Part shown: in pieces, positions 34,834 to 42,731 of the stretch | Numbering within the stretch: position 1 is the first letter of the stretch | Layout of the letters: each line of letters starts with the position of its first letter | Source of the DNA: an uncultured Xanthomonas sp. | Lineage (GTDB): Bacteria; Pseudomonadota; Gammaproteobacteria; Xanthomonadales; Xanthomonadaceae | Length of the DNA: 64,000 bases | Assembly: GCA_943912265.1 (NCBI GenBank) | Contig: CALTTS010000016.1 | Span: 1-64,000 of the forward strand | Direction: 5' to 3' | Notes under the pieces: generated by a model | What the model saw: only the letters and a program-made list of their open reading frames with translations | Database searches by the model: none | What the model was told of the DNA's origin: nothing | Position numbers and translations under genes: made by a program

Positions 34834-35469
34834 TCAATCCAGTTCAGCGAGGTGACGGGCGGCGAGCAGCAGCAGTTCGTTGGCGCGGCGGCAACCGAGG
34901 GTTTCCATCATGCGCGCGCGATGGGTTTCGACGGTCTTGACGCTGATGCCGAGCACGGCGGCGATTTCCTTGCTGCTCAGGCCGCGCCCGAGTTCGCGCA
35001 GGATCTCGCGCTGGCGCGGCGGCAGCGCGGCGACGCCGCTGGCCGGGCGCAGCTTCGGCGCGGCCGGGGCGAACATCTTGGCCGACACCTGCGGGCTCAG
35101 GAACACCTGTCCGGCGGCGGCGGCGCGCAGGGCGAGTTCGAGCTCCACCGGCGCGGCATCCTTGACGATGAAGCCCGAGCAGCCGCGTTCCATCGCGTCG
35201 CGCACGTGGGCCTGGTCGTCGTGCATGGACATGATGACGACGCGGACCTGCGGCAGCGCCTTGCGCAGCGGCGCGACCGCCTCCAGCCCGCTCTGGCCGG
35301 CCAGGGAGAGGTCGAGCAGGACGATGTCGGGGCGGAAGGTCACGGCCTGTTCGAGGGCCTGGCGCGCATCCTGCGCTTCGGCCACGGCCTCGATGCCGGC
35401 TTGTCCCTGCAGCAGCCGCACGATGCCGGCGCGGACGAGCGCGTGGTCGTCGACGATCAGTACGCGCAT
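34834..35469 (-). CDS. NarL/FixJ-type response regulator (LuxR HTH)
   Basis: 211 residues. Receiver domain with Asp7/Asp8, phospho-Asp53 in VLLDLSLAGQSG, switch Ser in IMSMHDD and Lys103 in FIVKDA. The C-terminal LuxR-type HTH (about 148-205) reads PPRQREILRELGRGLSSKEIAAVLGISVKTVETHRARMM. It should bind DNA after phosphorylation by a NarX-type kinase. No kinase is adjacent; the HisKA_3 kinase at 57715-59802 in the same locus is a possible partner. It lies between the PilZ-like gene and rpoN, so it may act on flagellar gene expression. Confidence 0.9.
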   Translation of the reverse strand: MRVLIVDDHALVRAGIVRLLQGQAGIEAVAEAQDARQALEQAVTFRPDIVLLDLSLAGQSGLEAVAPLRKALPQVRVVIMSMHDDQAHVRDAMERGCSGFIVKDAAPVELELALRAAAAGQVFLSPQVSAKMFAPAAPKLRPASGVAALPPRQREILRELGRGLSSKEIAAVLGISVKTVETHRARMMETLGCRRANELLLLAARHLAELD

Positions 35470-35583
35470 CGGGTTTTGCGGCGGGGCTTGTTCATCTCCA
35501 TGAAAAGATAGCCCGCCGGCGCCGGCGTGGCGAGCCCCGCGTGGCCGCAGGCGGGGCCGGACATGCGGATTGACGCCGCCGTG

Positions 35584-36159
35584 TCAGGACGCGGTGCCGC
35601 GTTGCGCGGCGATCTGGCGGCGGTGCAGGCGGAACAGGTGGCGCTCCATCGCATCGGTCAATGCTTCGGGCATCGGCTCGAACGCGAGCCACAGGCAATG
35701 CCGGTCGCCGGCATCGGCACTGGCCAGCACCCGTGCCGGCAGTTCGATGCCGGCGGCAAGCCAGGGCGCGGGATGCAGGGCGAGCACGCCGGGCGTGTCG
35801 TCGGCGAGATCGGGCGCGGTCTCCAGGTCCAGGCGCATGCCCTTGTACGACCAGCGGACCGGGCGCACCGGCAGGGCGGAGCCGTCGCGTTCGGCCAGGC
35901 GGCCGAGCAGGCCCAGCATCAGGTCGATCTTGGCCTCGACGCGCTGCAAGCCGGGCGTGGATTCGTGCCGTTCGTCCGGCGCGGGCGCGCCGGTGTCCTC
36001 GACGGTGGCCACCGCCCGGAGCATGGCGGCGGCGGCCTGCGCGGCGCCCGCAGGCAGCGGCTTGACCGCGAAGGCGGCGGCCACGGCGAGTTCGCAGGTC
36101 AGCGTATCGCCGAACAGGCGGGCCTCGGCCGGATGGGAAGGGTCGATCGGCACCGTCAT
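35584..36159 (-). CDS. PilZ-like (atypical tPilZ) protein, tentative
   Basis: 191 residues, soluble. The middle holds helical segments with heptad character (GLQRVEAKIDLMLGLLGRLAE), flanked by beta-rich parts such as VRWSYKGMRLDLETA and VLALHPAPWLAAGIELPARV. This layout recalls the atypical PilZ proteins of Xanthomonas in which helices are inserted for tetramer formation. A classical RxxxR and D/NxSxxG cyclic di-GMP motif is not seen. It overlaps the fliT-like gene by 4 bases and closes fliS-fliT-tPilZ. Family assignment is by resemblance; a plain hypothetical protein is the alternative. Confidence 0.6.
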   Translation of the reverse strand: MTVPIDPSHPAEARLFGDTLTCELAVAAAFAVKPLPAGAAQAAAAMLRAVATVEDTGAPAPDERHESTPGLQRVEAKIDLMLGLLGRLAERDGSALPVRPVRWSYKGMRLDLETAPDLADDTPGVLALHPAPWLAAGIELPARVLASADAGDRHCLWLAFEPMPEALTDAMERHLFRLHRRQIAAQRGTAS

Positions 36160-36458
36160 GCGCGTTCCAGGCGGGCGGCCGTGGCGCGCGCCATGCCGGC
36201 ACCGCGCGCGCCCGGTTGATCTATGGCGAGGTTGCGTGCGGCGCTGAGGAGATCCTGCATGCGCAGATGGGCCCGGAGGAGATGGTCGAGCTCATCATAG
36301 CGGGCCACCACCGTGGCCGGCGTGGCGATGAAGGCATTGATGCCGCTGCGGTATTCCCCCACCAGACGGCCGAGCCGGTCGATGTCCCCGCTTTCCAGTG
36401 CCTGCCGGATCGCGTCCAGCAGGGCGAACAGGCCGGCGAGGGTGACCGGCGCTTCCAT
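36156..36458 (-). CDS. FliT-like flagellar chaperone candidate (copy 1)
   Basis: 100 residues, mostly helical and charged, e.g. LFALLDAIRQALESGDIDRLGRLVGEY. It has no known catalytic motif. It follows fliS with its ATG at 36458 touching the fliS stop. FliT proteins are short helical chaperones for FliD with very low sequence conservation, so the call is by size, helicity and position. The gene at 37076-37390 has the same context and a related pattern (LESLFSALDRIDRILASD), supporting a duplicated fliS-fliT unit. Confidence 0.6.
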   Translation of the reverse strand: MEAPVTLAGLFALLDAIRQALESGDIDRLGRLVGEYRSGINAFIATPATVVARYDELDHLLRAHLRMQDLLSAARNLAIDQPGARGAGMARATAARLERA

Positions 36459-36880
36459 CAGGCATGGCCCCAGGCCAGGTCGCCGTCCCGGGTGAGCGGG
36501 GCGACGGCGATGGCCGTCCACGCCGATTCGATGCGGCCCAGCACGTCGAGGGCCTCACGCAGCAGTGCCGGGTCGTTGCGCAGGTTGGCATCGGTCAGCT
36601 GCAGCAGGACGTACCGGTACAGCGCCGACAGGTTGTCGGCCACCTCGCCGCCGGCCTTGCGGTCCAGGGCCGATTCCAGGTGGGCGATGATCTCGCAGGC
36701 CACCGCGATGGCCTTGCTCTTGCGGGCCCGGTCACCGTGCTCGATGCTGTTCAGTGCCAGCCGGATGCGGCTGGAAGCCCCCTCCAGCATCATCGCCACC
36801 AGCCGATGCGGCGTGGCCTCCAGCACCTTGCTGCCAAGGCCGTTGGATTTGTATTGGGAAGCGTAGTACTGCGCCGACAT
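36458..36880 (-). CDS. fliS: Flagellin chaperone FliS (copy 1)
   Basis: 140 residues. FliS signatures are EATPHRLVAMMLEGASSRI near the N-terminus and ALYRYVLLQLTDANLRNDP towards the C-terminus. FliS binds the flagellin tail and prevents early polymerisation. The ATG at 36880 has AGGATGTC context and gives the family N-terminus MSAQYYASQYKSN. It is preceded by a FliA promoter about 100 bases upstream, separating it from the other fliS at 37387-37809. Confidence 0.93.
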   Translation of the reverse strand: MSAQYYASQYKSNGLGSKVLEATPHRLVAMMLEGASSRIRLALNSIEHGDRARKSKAIAVACEIIAHLESALDRKAGGEVADNLSALYRYVLLQLTDANLRNDPALLREALDVLGRIESAWTAIAVAPLTRDGDLAWGHA

Positions 36881-36979
36881 GGTGACATCCTCTTGCGATG
36901 GATTCGGCGGAAGTGCTTGCTGCAATATCGGTCTGGGCGGGGGGCTGGACCGGATGCACTTTCCGTCTGGATGTCTTGT

Positions 36980-37006
36980 ATATCGGCGCCCGGGGAGGCG
37001 ACTTTA
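36980..37006 (-). promoter_or_regulatory. FliA (sigma-28) promoter of fliS-fliT-tPilZ
   Basis: Minus strand TAAAGTCG, 11 bases, GCCGATAT, close to consensus. It lies between the second fliT-like gene and fliS copy 1. Confidence 0.88.
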
Positions 37007-37075
37007 GCGGCCGGAGCGGCCTGTGATCGTGCAGGCCACCGTGGCCTGATGGCGCGCGGCAGGATGCGGTTTTTC

Positions 37076-37390
37076 TCAGCCCTGGCCCTGCGACAGATAG
37101 GCACGTGCCGCCTTGCCGCCGAGGTTCAGCCGCGATTGCCGCTGCCGGCTCTTGTCGCACAACGTATCGGCCCTGTCGCTGATGGCCTGCTGGCGTTCCA
37201 GCAGTTGCTGCATCGTCTGGGATGATGCGCTCCGGCCTGCTTCACTGTCCATGAAGGAACGCAGTTCGCCATCGTAGGCTTCGACGAGAGCGGCTGCGGC
37301 CTCGGGCGCATCGCTTGCCAGGATGCGGTCGATCCGGTCCAGGGCCGAGAACAGCGACTCGAGGGTGCGGGGCGGCGCTGGCAAGGTCAT
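37076..37390 (-). CDS. FliT-like flagellar chaperone candidate (copy 2)
   Basis: 104 residues, helical; conserved-looking parts are LESLFSALDRIDRILAS and TMQQLLERQQAISDRADTL. The ATG at 37390 overlaps the stop of the second fliS by 4 bases, so the two are translated together. As with copy 1, the assignment to FliT rests on position after fliS, size and helix content. An unrelated small export chaperone is possible. Confidence 0.6.
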   Translation of the reverse strand: MTLPAPPRTLESLFSALDRIDRILASDAPEAAAALVEAYDGELRSFMDSEAGRSASSQTMQQLLERQQAISDRADTLCDKSRQRQSRLNLGGKAARAYLSQGQG

Positions 37391-37809
37391 GGCGTGGTGT
37401 CTGCGGTTGCCGGGTGGCGTTGTCCCGACGGGATCGCATTCCAAGCCGATTCGATTTCGCCGAGCAACGTCATGCACTCGTTCAACGGGACGGGGTCATT
37501 GTGCAGATTGGCTTCGGTGAGCCGCACCTGCATGTAGTCGTAAAGCGAGGCCAGTCCGATGGCGATGTCGCCGCCGGCTTCATGGTCCAGCGAGCCGCTG
37601 AGGTGGCCGATGATGGAGCAGGTTTCGCCTATCACGCGGCCTTTCTGCGCCATGTCCCTGTTGTGCATGAAGGCCTGGGCCAGGTTCAGGCGCTCGCGGG
37701 CGCCGGACAGGAGCAGGGCCACCAGCCGATGGGGATCGGCATCCTCGATGGCGCCGCTGACGCGGTTGTCGCGATAGGCGGCAATGGATCGTTGATACGG
37801 GCCTGACAT
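37387..37809 (-). CDS. fliS: Flagellin chaperone FliS paralogue (copy 2)
   Basis: 140 residues, the same length as copy 1, with DADPHRLVALLLSGARERLNLA and SLYDYMQVRLTEANLHNDP aligning with the two FliS signatures. GGAG lies 9 bases before the ATG at 37809; the in-frame ATG at 37824 is less likely. It lies 49 bases after fliD, so it is probably on the fliD transcript, whereas copy 1 has a FliA promoter of its own. Identity to copy 1 looks moderate, so the duplication is not recent. Confidence 0.9.
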   Translation of the reverse strand: MSGPYQRSIAAYRDNRVSGAIEDADPHRLVALLLSGARERLNLAQAFMHNRDMAQKGRVIGETCSIIGHLSGSLDHEAGGDIAIGLASLYDYMQVRLTEANLHNDPVPLNECMTLLGEIESAWNAIPSGQRHPATADTTP

Positions 37810-37858
37810 CAGGAAGGGCTCCATGTGTACGTCGGTGATGCTGCTGCGGATTCCTGCA

Positions 37859-39214
37859 TCAGGAGCTGCTGGAAGAGCTTGACGAACTGATCGTTTTGAG
37901 CTGCTGGGTCAGGTAGCTGCTGATGGATTTCATCTGGGTGACGATGCCTTCCATGGCTGCGTATTGCTGGGTGTAGACGGCGCGGAGCTTGGTCATGCGG
38001 GCATCGAGCTGGGTCGTCTGGTCTTCCAGATCCTTCAGCGTGGCATTCAGATTGTCGTTGCGCTGCTTGATCAGGCCATTGGTGCTGTCGAGCACGGAGT
38101 TCAGCGTGGCGTCCAAGCTCGAACCCAGGTCGCCGTCGGCGCTGAAGAGGCTGGAAATTGCGTCCGGATTGCTGGCCAGCGCGCTGGTCAGCTTGGTGCT
38201 GTCCGCGGTCAACTGCCCGTCGGTTGCAATGGTGACGCCGATGGAGGCCAGTGAAGTCACGTTGTCGCCCAACGTGGAGCGGAGCTGCTGTTGCAGCGAT
38301 CGGACCATGGCATCGCCGGTCAGTGCCGAAGAGCTGCCGGCAGTGCCTTGCTTGCCGGGGGTGAATGCGGTCACCGTCTTCATCGTGCTGAGCACGCTGT
38401 TGTAGGCAGTGACGAAGGCGGAGACGGCGTTGGCGGTCTTGCTGGTGTCGGCGCCGATGGACAAGGTATGGGCACTGGCATCGACCGAGGTCAGGGTCAG
38501 GCTCACCCCGTCGATCAGATCGGTCAGGGTATTGCTGCTGGAGGTGCGGGTCTGTCCGTCCACGACGACTTCGGCGTCGGCGGCCGTGGTCGTGGTCGTC
38601 AAGCCGAGTGCGGATGTCAGCGCTGGATTGCCGGCGCTCGCGACAGTGATGGCGCCTTCGCTGCCGGTCTTGGCCGCCGACAACACGAGGCGCTGGCCGC
38701 CGTTGACGTTGATGACGGTGGCGCTCAGGCCGTTGCCGCCCGCGGCCTTGTTGATCTTGGCCGCCAGCGTGGACAGCGTGTCGGTGTCCGACACGCTGAC
38801 GTCGAAGTCGGTGCCGCCCGCGGAGAACGAAAGCGTGCCGGCACTGCCGACGGCCGTATCCGCGCTCCGCAGCACGGACATCTGCTTCTCGGCGGTCGCC
38901 AGCCGGTTGACCTGGATGCTGTAGCTGCCGGTCGCGGTGCCTGCGCTGGTGGTCGCGGTGAAACCTGCGCCGGTGCCGACGGTGACGGTACGGGCCTGGG
39001 TGGTATCGGACGAGCGCAGCGTCTTCAGCGCCGTCTGCAGGGTGGTGAAGCTGCTCTTGAGCGAGCCGAGCGCCGAGATCTTGGCGTTGGCCGCCGAAGT
39101 GGCCGTCGAAATGCGGGTGTCGCTGGCCGATCGCTCGGCCGAGATCAGGTTGTCGATCAGGGTGGCGGTGTCCAGCCCCGAGCTGATGCCTGTAAACGTG
39201 ATGTTGCTGGACAT
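37859..39214 (-). CDS. fliD: Flagellar filament cap protein FliD
   Basis: 451 residues. The N-terminal D0 part (SGLDTATLIDNLISAERS) and the C-terminal D0/D1 helices (LEDQTTQLDARMTKLRAVYTQQYAAM) are as in FliD; a beta-rich middle is Ser/Thr/Gly-rich. It forms the pentameric cap that folds flagellin at the filament tip. GAGGAG lies before the ATG, and a sigma-54 promoter lies about 40 bases upstream. The C-terminus ends in a Ser-run (SSSSSSSS), which is unusual and probably slippage-prone. Confidence 0.95.
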   Translation of the reverse strand: MSSNITFTGISSGLDTATLIDNLISAERSASDTRISTATSAANAKISALGSLKSSFTTLQTALKTLRSSDTTQARTVTVGTGAGFTATTSAGTATGSYSIQVNRLATAEKQMSVLRSADTAVGSAGTLSFSAGGTDFDVSVSDTDTLSTLAAKINKAAGGNGLSATVINVNGGQRLVLSAAKTGSEGAITVASAGNPALTSALGLTTTTTAADAEVVVDGQTRTSSSNTLTDLIDGVSLTLTSVDASAHTLSIGADTSKTANAVSAFVTAYNSVLSTMKTVTAFTPGKQGTAGSSSALTGDAMVRSLQQQLRSTLGDNVTSLASIGVTIATDGQLTADSTKLTSALASNPDAISSLFSADGDLGSSLDATLNSVLDSTNGLIKQRNDNLNATLKDLEDQTTQLDARMTKLRAVYTQQYAAMEGIVTQMKSISSYLTQQLKTISSSSSSSSS

Positions 39215-39252
39215 GCGCGCTACTCCTCAATCCATGGGCCTGCCATGTCGGC

Positions 39253-39268
39253 TGCAAGAAACATGCCT
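39253..39268 (-). promoter_or_regulatory. Sigma-54 promoter of fliD-fliS-fliT
   Basis: Minus strand AGGCATGTTTCTTGCA, GG-N10-GC spacing, with the start about 27 bases before the fliD ATG. Confidence 0.85.
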
Positions 39269-39309
39269 GTCCAGGCGTCCGGTTGGCTTGCAACGCTGCC
39301 ACTGAAGAA

Positions 39310-39340
39310 GGCTGGCGAAGCCGGGAGGGCTGCGCCAGCC
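39310..39340 (-). terminator. Terminator after the second flagellin gene
   Basis: An 8-bp stem GGCTGGCG/CGCCAGCC with a 15-base loop, followed by TTCTTC on the minus strand. It lies 22 bases past the stop codon at 39363. Confidence 0.7.
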
Positions 39341-39362
39341 TCTTGCGGGCCTGATGCGATTA

Positions 39363-40196
39363 TTACTTCAGCAGGCTCAGGACCGTGTTGGGCAGCGAGT
39401 TGGCCTGGGCCAGCATGGCGGTGCCGGCCTGCTGCAGGATCTGCGCCTTGGTCAGGTTGGCCGTTTCGGTGGCGTAATCGGCATCGGTGATGCGACCACG
39501 GGAGGCCGACAGGTTTTCGACGTTCGTGCTCAGATTCGAGATCACCGAGGTGAAGCGGTTCTGCACCGCACCGAGTTCGGCGCGCTTGTCGTTGACGTCG
39601 TTCAGCATGTCGTCGATGGTATCCAGCACCGTGGCGCCGCTGCCGGCGGTGGTGCTGGTGACCGACAGCGAGGCAACGCCGGACAGCGCGGTGCTGCTGA
39701 GGTCCAGCGAGGAAATCTCGATGGCGTCGTCGGCGGACGAGCCCGCACCGATCTGGAAGCTGGTCGCGGCCGCGCCGGCGGTGAACAGGGCGGTGCCGTT
39801 GAACTTGGTGTTGTTGGTGACACGGTCGATTTCGGCGGTCAGCGACTCGACTTCCTTCTGGATCGAAGCCTTGTCGATGGTGGTGTTGCTGCCGTTGGCG
39901 GCCTGCACGGCCAGCTCGCGGATGCGCTGCAGGTTGTCGCCGATCGAGGCCAGTGCGCCTTCGGCGGTCTGGGCCAGCGAGATGCCGTCGTTGGCGTTGC
40001 GCGAGGCGACGGTCAAGCCGTTGATCTGCGCGGTCATGCGCTGGCTGATCGCCAAGCCGGCGGCGTCGTCCTTGGCGCTGTTGATGCGCAGGCCCGAGGA
40101 CAGGCGCTGGACGGTGGTCGCCAGGCTCGCGCTGGACGTGTTCAGGTTGCGCTGGGCGTTGAGCGAAATGACGTTGGTGTTGATGGTCTGTGCCAT
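39363..40196 (-). CDS. fliC: Flagellin (FliC paralogue B)
   Basis: 277 residues. Strongly conserved flagellin ends are present (MAQTINTNVISLNAQRNLN and SLPNTVLSLLK), with RLSSGLRINSAKDDAAGLAI and a short Ala/Ser/Thr-rich centre lacking large D2/D3 domains. It is exported unfolded and polymerises into the filament. Its promoter is FliA-type (40289-40315), unlike that of the adjacent paralogue. It shares nearly the same N-terminal 90 residues with fliC at 40507-41346. Confidence 0.95.
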   Translation of the reverse strand: MAQTINTNVISLNAQRNLNTSSASLATTVQRLSSGLRINSAKDDAAGLAISQRMTAQINGLTVASRNANDGISLAQTAEGALASIGDNLQRIRELAVQAANGSNTTIDKASIQKEVESLTAEIDRVTNNTKFNGTALFTAGAAATSFQIGAGSSADDAIEISSLDLSSTALSGVASLSVTSTTAGSGATVLDTIDDMLNDVNDKRAELGAVQNRFTSVISNLSTNVENLSASRGRITDADYATETANLTKAQILQQAGTAMLAQANSLPNTVLSLLK

Positions 40197-40288
40197 GATG
40201 CAAACTCCTGAGGGATGGGGCCTGACGGTCTGCCCGTCTGGGCTTTCGCAGGGAGCTGGGTTTCAGACCCTTGCCGCTGCTGAAGTCA

Positions 40289-40315
40289 ATAACGGCACCC
40301 CGGCGGCAAGCTTTA
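40289..40315 (-). promoter_or_regulatory. FliA (sigma-28) promoter of fliC paralogue B
   Basis: Minus strand TAAAGCTT, 11 bases, GCCGTTAT. One change in each box from TAAAGTTT/GCCGATAA apart from the last base. Confidence 0.8.
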
Positions 40316-40456
40316 GGGAATTTGTTCCGTCCTCTTTTCCGCCCGATCCGGCCCGGCGCAATGGCGGCATGGGCGGGCTCGGAGCGCCGGAATCATGGCA
40401 GGTCGCACCCGTCGGCGGCCGGGCGAAGGCAATTCGTGGCGCACCTTCTTAAACAA

Positions 40457-40482
40457 ATGCCCCCGGCCGAAGCCGGGGGCAT
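40457..40482 (-). terminator. Terminator after fliC paralogue A
   Basis: A perfect 11-bp stem (ATGCCCCCGGC with GCCGGGGGCAT), a CGAA loop, and TTTGTTT following on the minus strand, 25 bases past the stop. Confidence 0.9.
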
Positions 40483-40506
40483 GAGGGAGTCCGACGTGCC
40501 GCCGGA

Positions 40507-41346
40507 TTACTGGCCGAGCAGCTTCAACACCGTGTTGGGCAGGGTGTTGGCCTGGGCCAGCATGGCCGTGCCTGCCTGCTGCAGGATCTGCGTGCGGGTC
40601 AGTTCGGCCGTTTCGGCGGCATAGTCGGCATCGGTGATGCGGCCGCGGGAGGCCGACAGGTTCTCCGAGTTCACGCTCAGGTTGGAAATCACCGAGGTGA
40701 AGCGGTTCTGCACGGCGCCCAGGTCGGCACGCGCATTGCTGATGGTGGTCAGCGCGTTGTCGATTGGATTGATGACGCCCGATGCGCCGAGGCCGGCGGT
40801 AATGCCCGAAACGGTGAAACCGGCCGCGGTGATGCCGCTGAGTGCGCCGGTCACGTCGATCAGCTGGATGTCGATCTTGTCATCGGCAGTGGCATTGGCG
40901 CCGACCTGGATGGAGATCGTGCCCGAGCTGCTGAGCAGGTCCGTGTCGTTGAACTTGGTGTTTTTGACGACGCGGTCGATTTCGGCCTTGAGCTGGTCGA
41001 TTTCCTTCTGCAGCGAAGCCTGGTCGGTGCTGTTGTTGGTGCCGTTGGCGGCCTGCACGGCCAGTTCGCGGATGCGCTGCAGGTTGTCGCCGATCGAACC
41101 GAGCGCGCCTTCGGCGGTTTGGGCCAGCGAGATGCCGTCGTTGGCATTGCGGATGGCCACGGTCATGCCGTTGACCTGGGTGGTCATGCGCTGGCTGATG
41201 GCCAGGCCGGCGGCGTCGTCCTTGGCGCTGTTGATGCGCAGGCCCGAGGACAGGCGCTGGACCGTCGTGGCCAGGCTTTCGCTGGTCTTGTTCAGGTTGC
41301 GCTGGGCGTTGAGCGACATGACGTTGGTGTTGATGGTCTGTGCCAT
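40507..41346 (-). CDS. fliC: Flagellin (FliC paralogue A)
   Basis: 279 residues with the same ends as paralogue B (MAQTINTNVMSLNAQRNLN and TLPNTVLKLLGQ) and a different centre. The N-terminal coiled region QRIRELAVQAANGTNN and the C-terminal region ENLSASRGRITDADYAAETA are nearly identical to paralogue B. It is transcribed from a sigma-54 promoter, not FliA, with a leader of about 140 bases, and ends in a strong terminator. CAGGAG is 8 bases before the ATG. Confidence 0.95.
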   Translation of the reverse strand: MAQTINTNVMSLNAQRNLNKTSESLATTVQRLSSGLRINSAKDDAAGLAISQRMTTQVNGMTVAIRNANDGISLAQTAEGALGSIGDNLQRIRELAVQAANGTNNSTDQASLQKEIDQLKAEIDRVVKNTKFNDTDLLSSSGTISIQVGANATADDKIDIQLIDVTGALSGITAAGFTVSGITAGLGASGVINPIDNALTTISNARADLGAVQNRFTSVISNLSVNSENLSASRGRITDADYAAETAELTRTQILQQAGTAMLAQANTLPNTVLKLLGQ

Positions 41347-41495
41347 GGTTTCAGTCTCCTGGGAGGTTGTTGAGGCCAGGCGTCATGCGCTCAGCCGATT
41401 GCGTGCGACGAGTGAAACGTGGTGCGGCGGGAGGGATCGGGATGCGACTTCGACATCGCATTCGACGGCGGGAGCGGTGGTACGGGGGAATGTCT

Positions 41496-41511
41496 TGCAA
41501 GATGCGTGCCT
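41496..41511 (-). promoter_or_regulatory. Sigma-54 promoter of fliC paralogue A
   Basis: Minus strand AGGCACGCATCTTGCA, GG-N10-GC spacing, beginning 6 bases past the flgL stop. It gives a leader of about 140 bases. Confidence 0.85.
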
Positions 41512-41516
41512 CCCGG

Positions 41517-42731
41517 TCAGCCGATCAGCTTGAACAGGCTGGATTGCTGCATCTGCATGAAGACGGTCTGCGCGGCCTGCAGCGCGGTGCTGTCCATGCT
41601 GTAGCGGCTGGCGGCTTCGGCGTAGTCGAGGTCGCGCAGGTCCGACAGCGAGGCTTTCATCGTGGCGCTGTAGGCTTCATTGACCTGATTTGCCTGGTCG
41701 ATCGCATTGAGCTGGGCGCCGCCCGATGCGCGGGCATCGATGAAATGCTGTTCGGCCGTGGTCAGGTCCTGCAGCGAGGCCTGCATGCGGTTGGACTGCT
41801 CCGTGGAGCGCGAGCCGTCGGCATTGGGCAGGGTGAGGGCCGAGACGAGTTCGTCCAGCGTGTCGAACACGCTGCGGGTGCCGGCGGCGCCGACGGTCAT
41901 GCTGTCGCCTGCGGCGGGGGTGCCGCGGACCTGCAGCGTGACGCCGCCGTAGCTGATGTCGCTGCCGCTGGTGTAGGTGCCCGAGCCTGCGGCGGTCAGC
42001 GAGGTGCCGTTGCCGTCTTCGACGTGGTAGGTCGAGGCGCTGTCGAACACCACCTTGTAGGTCTGGCCGTTCCAGGTGGCGGCATCGTCCACGCTGTAGC
42101 CCAGCAACACGGCCTGCCCGGTGTTGGCATTGTCGGCATTGGCCGTGGCGGTGCCGTTGCCCACCCGTACCTGCATGAACAACTGGCTGCCGGGGATCGT
42201 GTCCGACACCTGCTGGCTGCCGGCCACTTCCACTTTGCGCTGGGTCTGGTTGCCGTTGTAGGCGACGCTGCCTGCGCTGGTGGTGAAGGGCAGGCTGCCG
42301 TCGTCGGTGCCGCCGAACAGGTAGCGCCCGACGCCATCGGTGCCGTTGGCCAGCGAGACCAGCTGGTCCTTGATGCTCTGGATCTGCTTGGCGATGTCGG
42401 CCCGGTCGCCGGAGGACATCGTGTCGCTGTTGGCCTGGATCACCAGCGTGCGGGCGCTGGACAGCAGCTCGTTGACCTGGCCGAGCGCCGATTCCTGCAT
42501 GTTCAGCCGGTTCTGCACGGCGGTGGCGTTCTTGTCGTACTGCGCCAGCCGGGCGACGGAGCGATCCATCGTCGTGGCCGAGCCGGCGGCGAGCGGGTCG
42601 TCGGCGCCGGTGGTGAGCCGCGAACCGGAAGCCAGTTGCTGCTGGGTCTTGGCCATTGCGGTCTGCTTGGCGAGGATCTGCGCCAGCGAGCTCTGGTAGG
42701 TGCCCAGCGTGGAAATGCGGGATGTGCTCAT
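41517..42731 (-). CDS. flgL: Hook-filament junction protein FlgL
   Basis: 404 residues. The N-terminus MSTSRISTLGTYQSSLAQI and the C-terminal helix YAEAASRYSMDSTALQAAQTVFMQMQQSSLFKLIG are flagellin-like, as in other FlgL proteins. The middle is beta-rich and variable. It joins the filament to FlgK at the hook. The ATG overlaps the flgK stop by 4 bases, and it is the last gene of the flg operon. Confidence 0.95.
   Translation of the reverse strand: MSTSRISTLGTYQSSLAQILAKQTAMAKTQQQLASGSRLTTGADDPLAAGSATTMDRSVARLAQYDKNATAVQNRLNMQESALGQVNELLSSARTLVIQANSDTMSSGDRADIAKQIQSIKDQLVSLANGTDGVGRYLFGGTDDGSLPFTTSAGSVAYNGNQTQRKVEVAGSQQVSDTIPGSQLFMQVRVGNGTATANADNANTGQAVLLGYSVDDAATWNGQTYKVVFDSASTYHVEDGNGTSLTAAGSGTYTSGSDISYGGVTLQVRGTPAAGDSMTVGAAGTRSVFDTLDELVSALTLPNADGSRSTEQSNRMQASLQDLTTAEQHFIDARASGGAQLNAIDQANQVNEAYSATMKASLSDLRDLDYAEAASRYSMDSTALQAAQTVFMQMQQSSLFKLIG

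Larger units (their letters stand above)
40197..40506. other. 310-base gap between the two flagellin genes
   Basis: No gene was seen. It holds the FliA promoter of fliC paralogue B (40289-40315) and the strong terminator of fliC paralogue A (40457-40482). A leader of about 85 bases carries CAGGAG close to the ATG at 40196. Confidence 0.7.

Noticed and set aside
36914..36925. TATCGGT near fliS as a second FliA -10 box
   Set aside because: No matching -35 box occurs at the right spacing; the real site is at 36980-37006.
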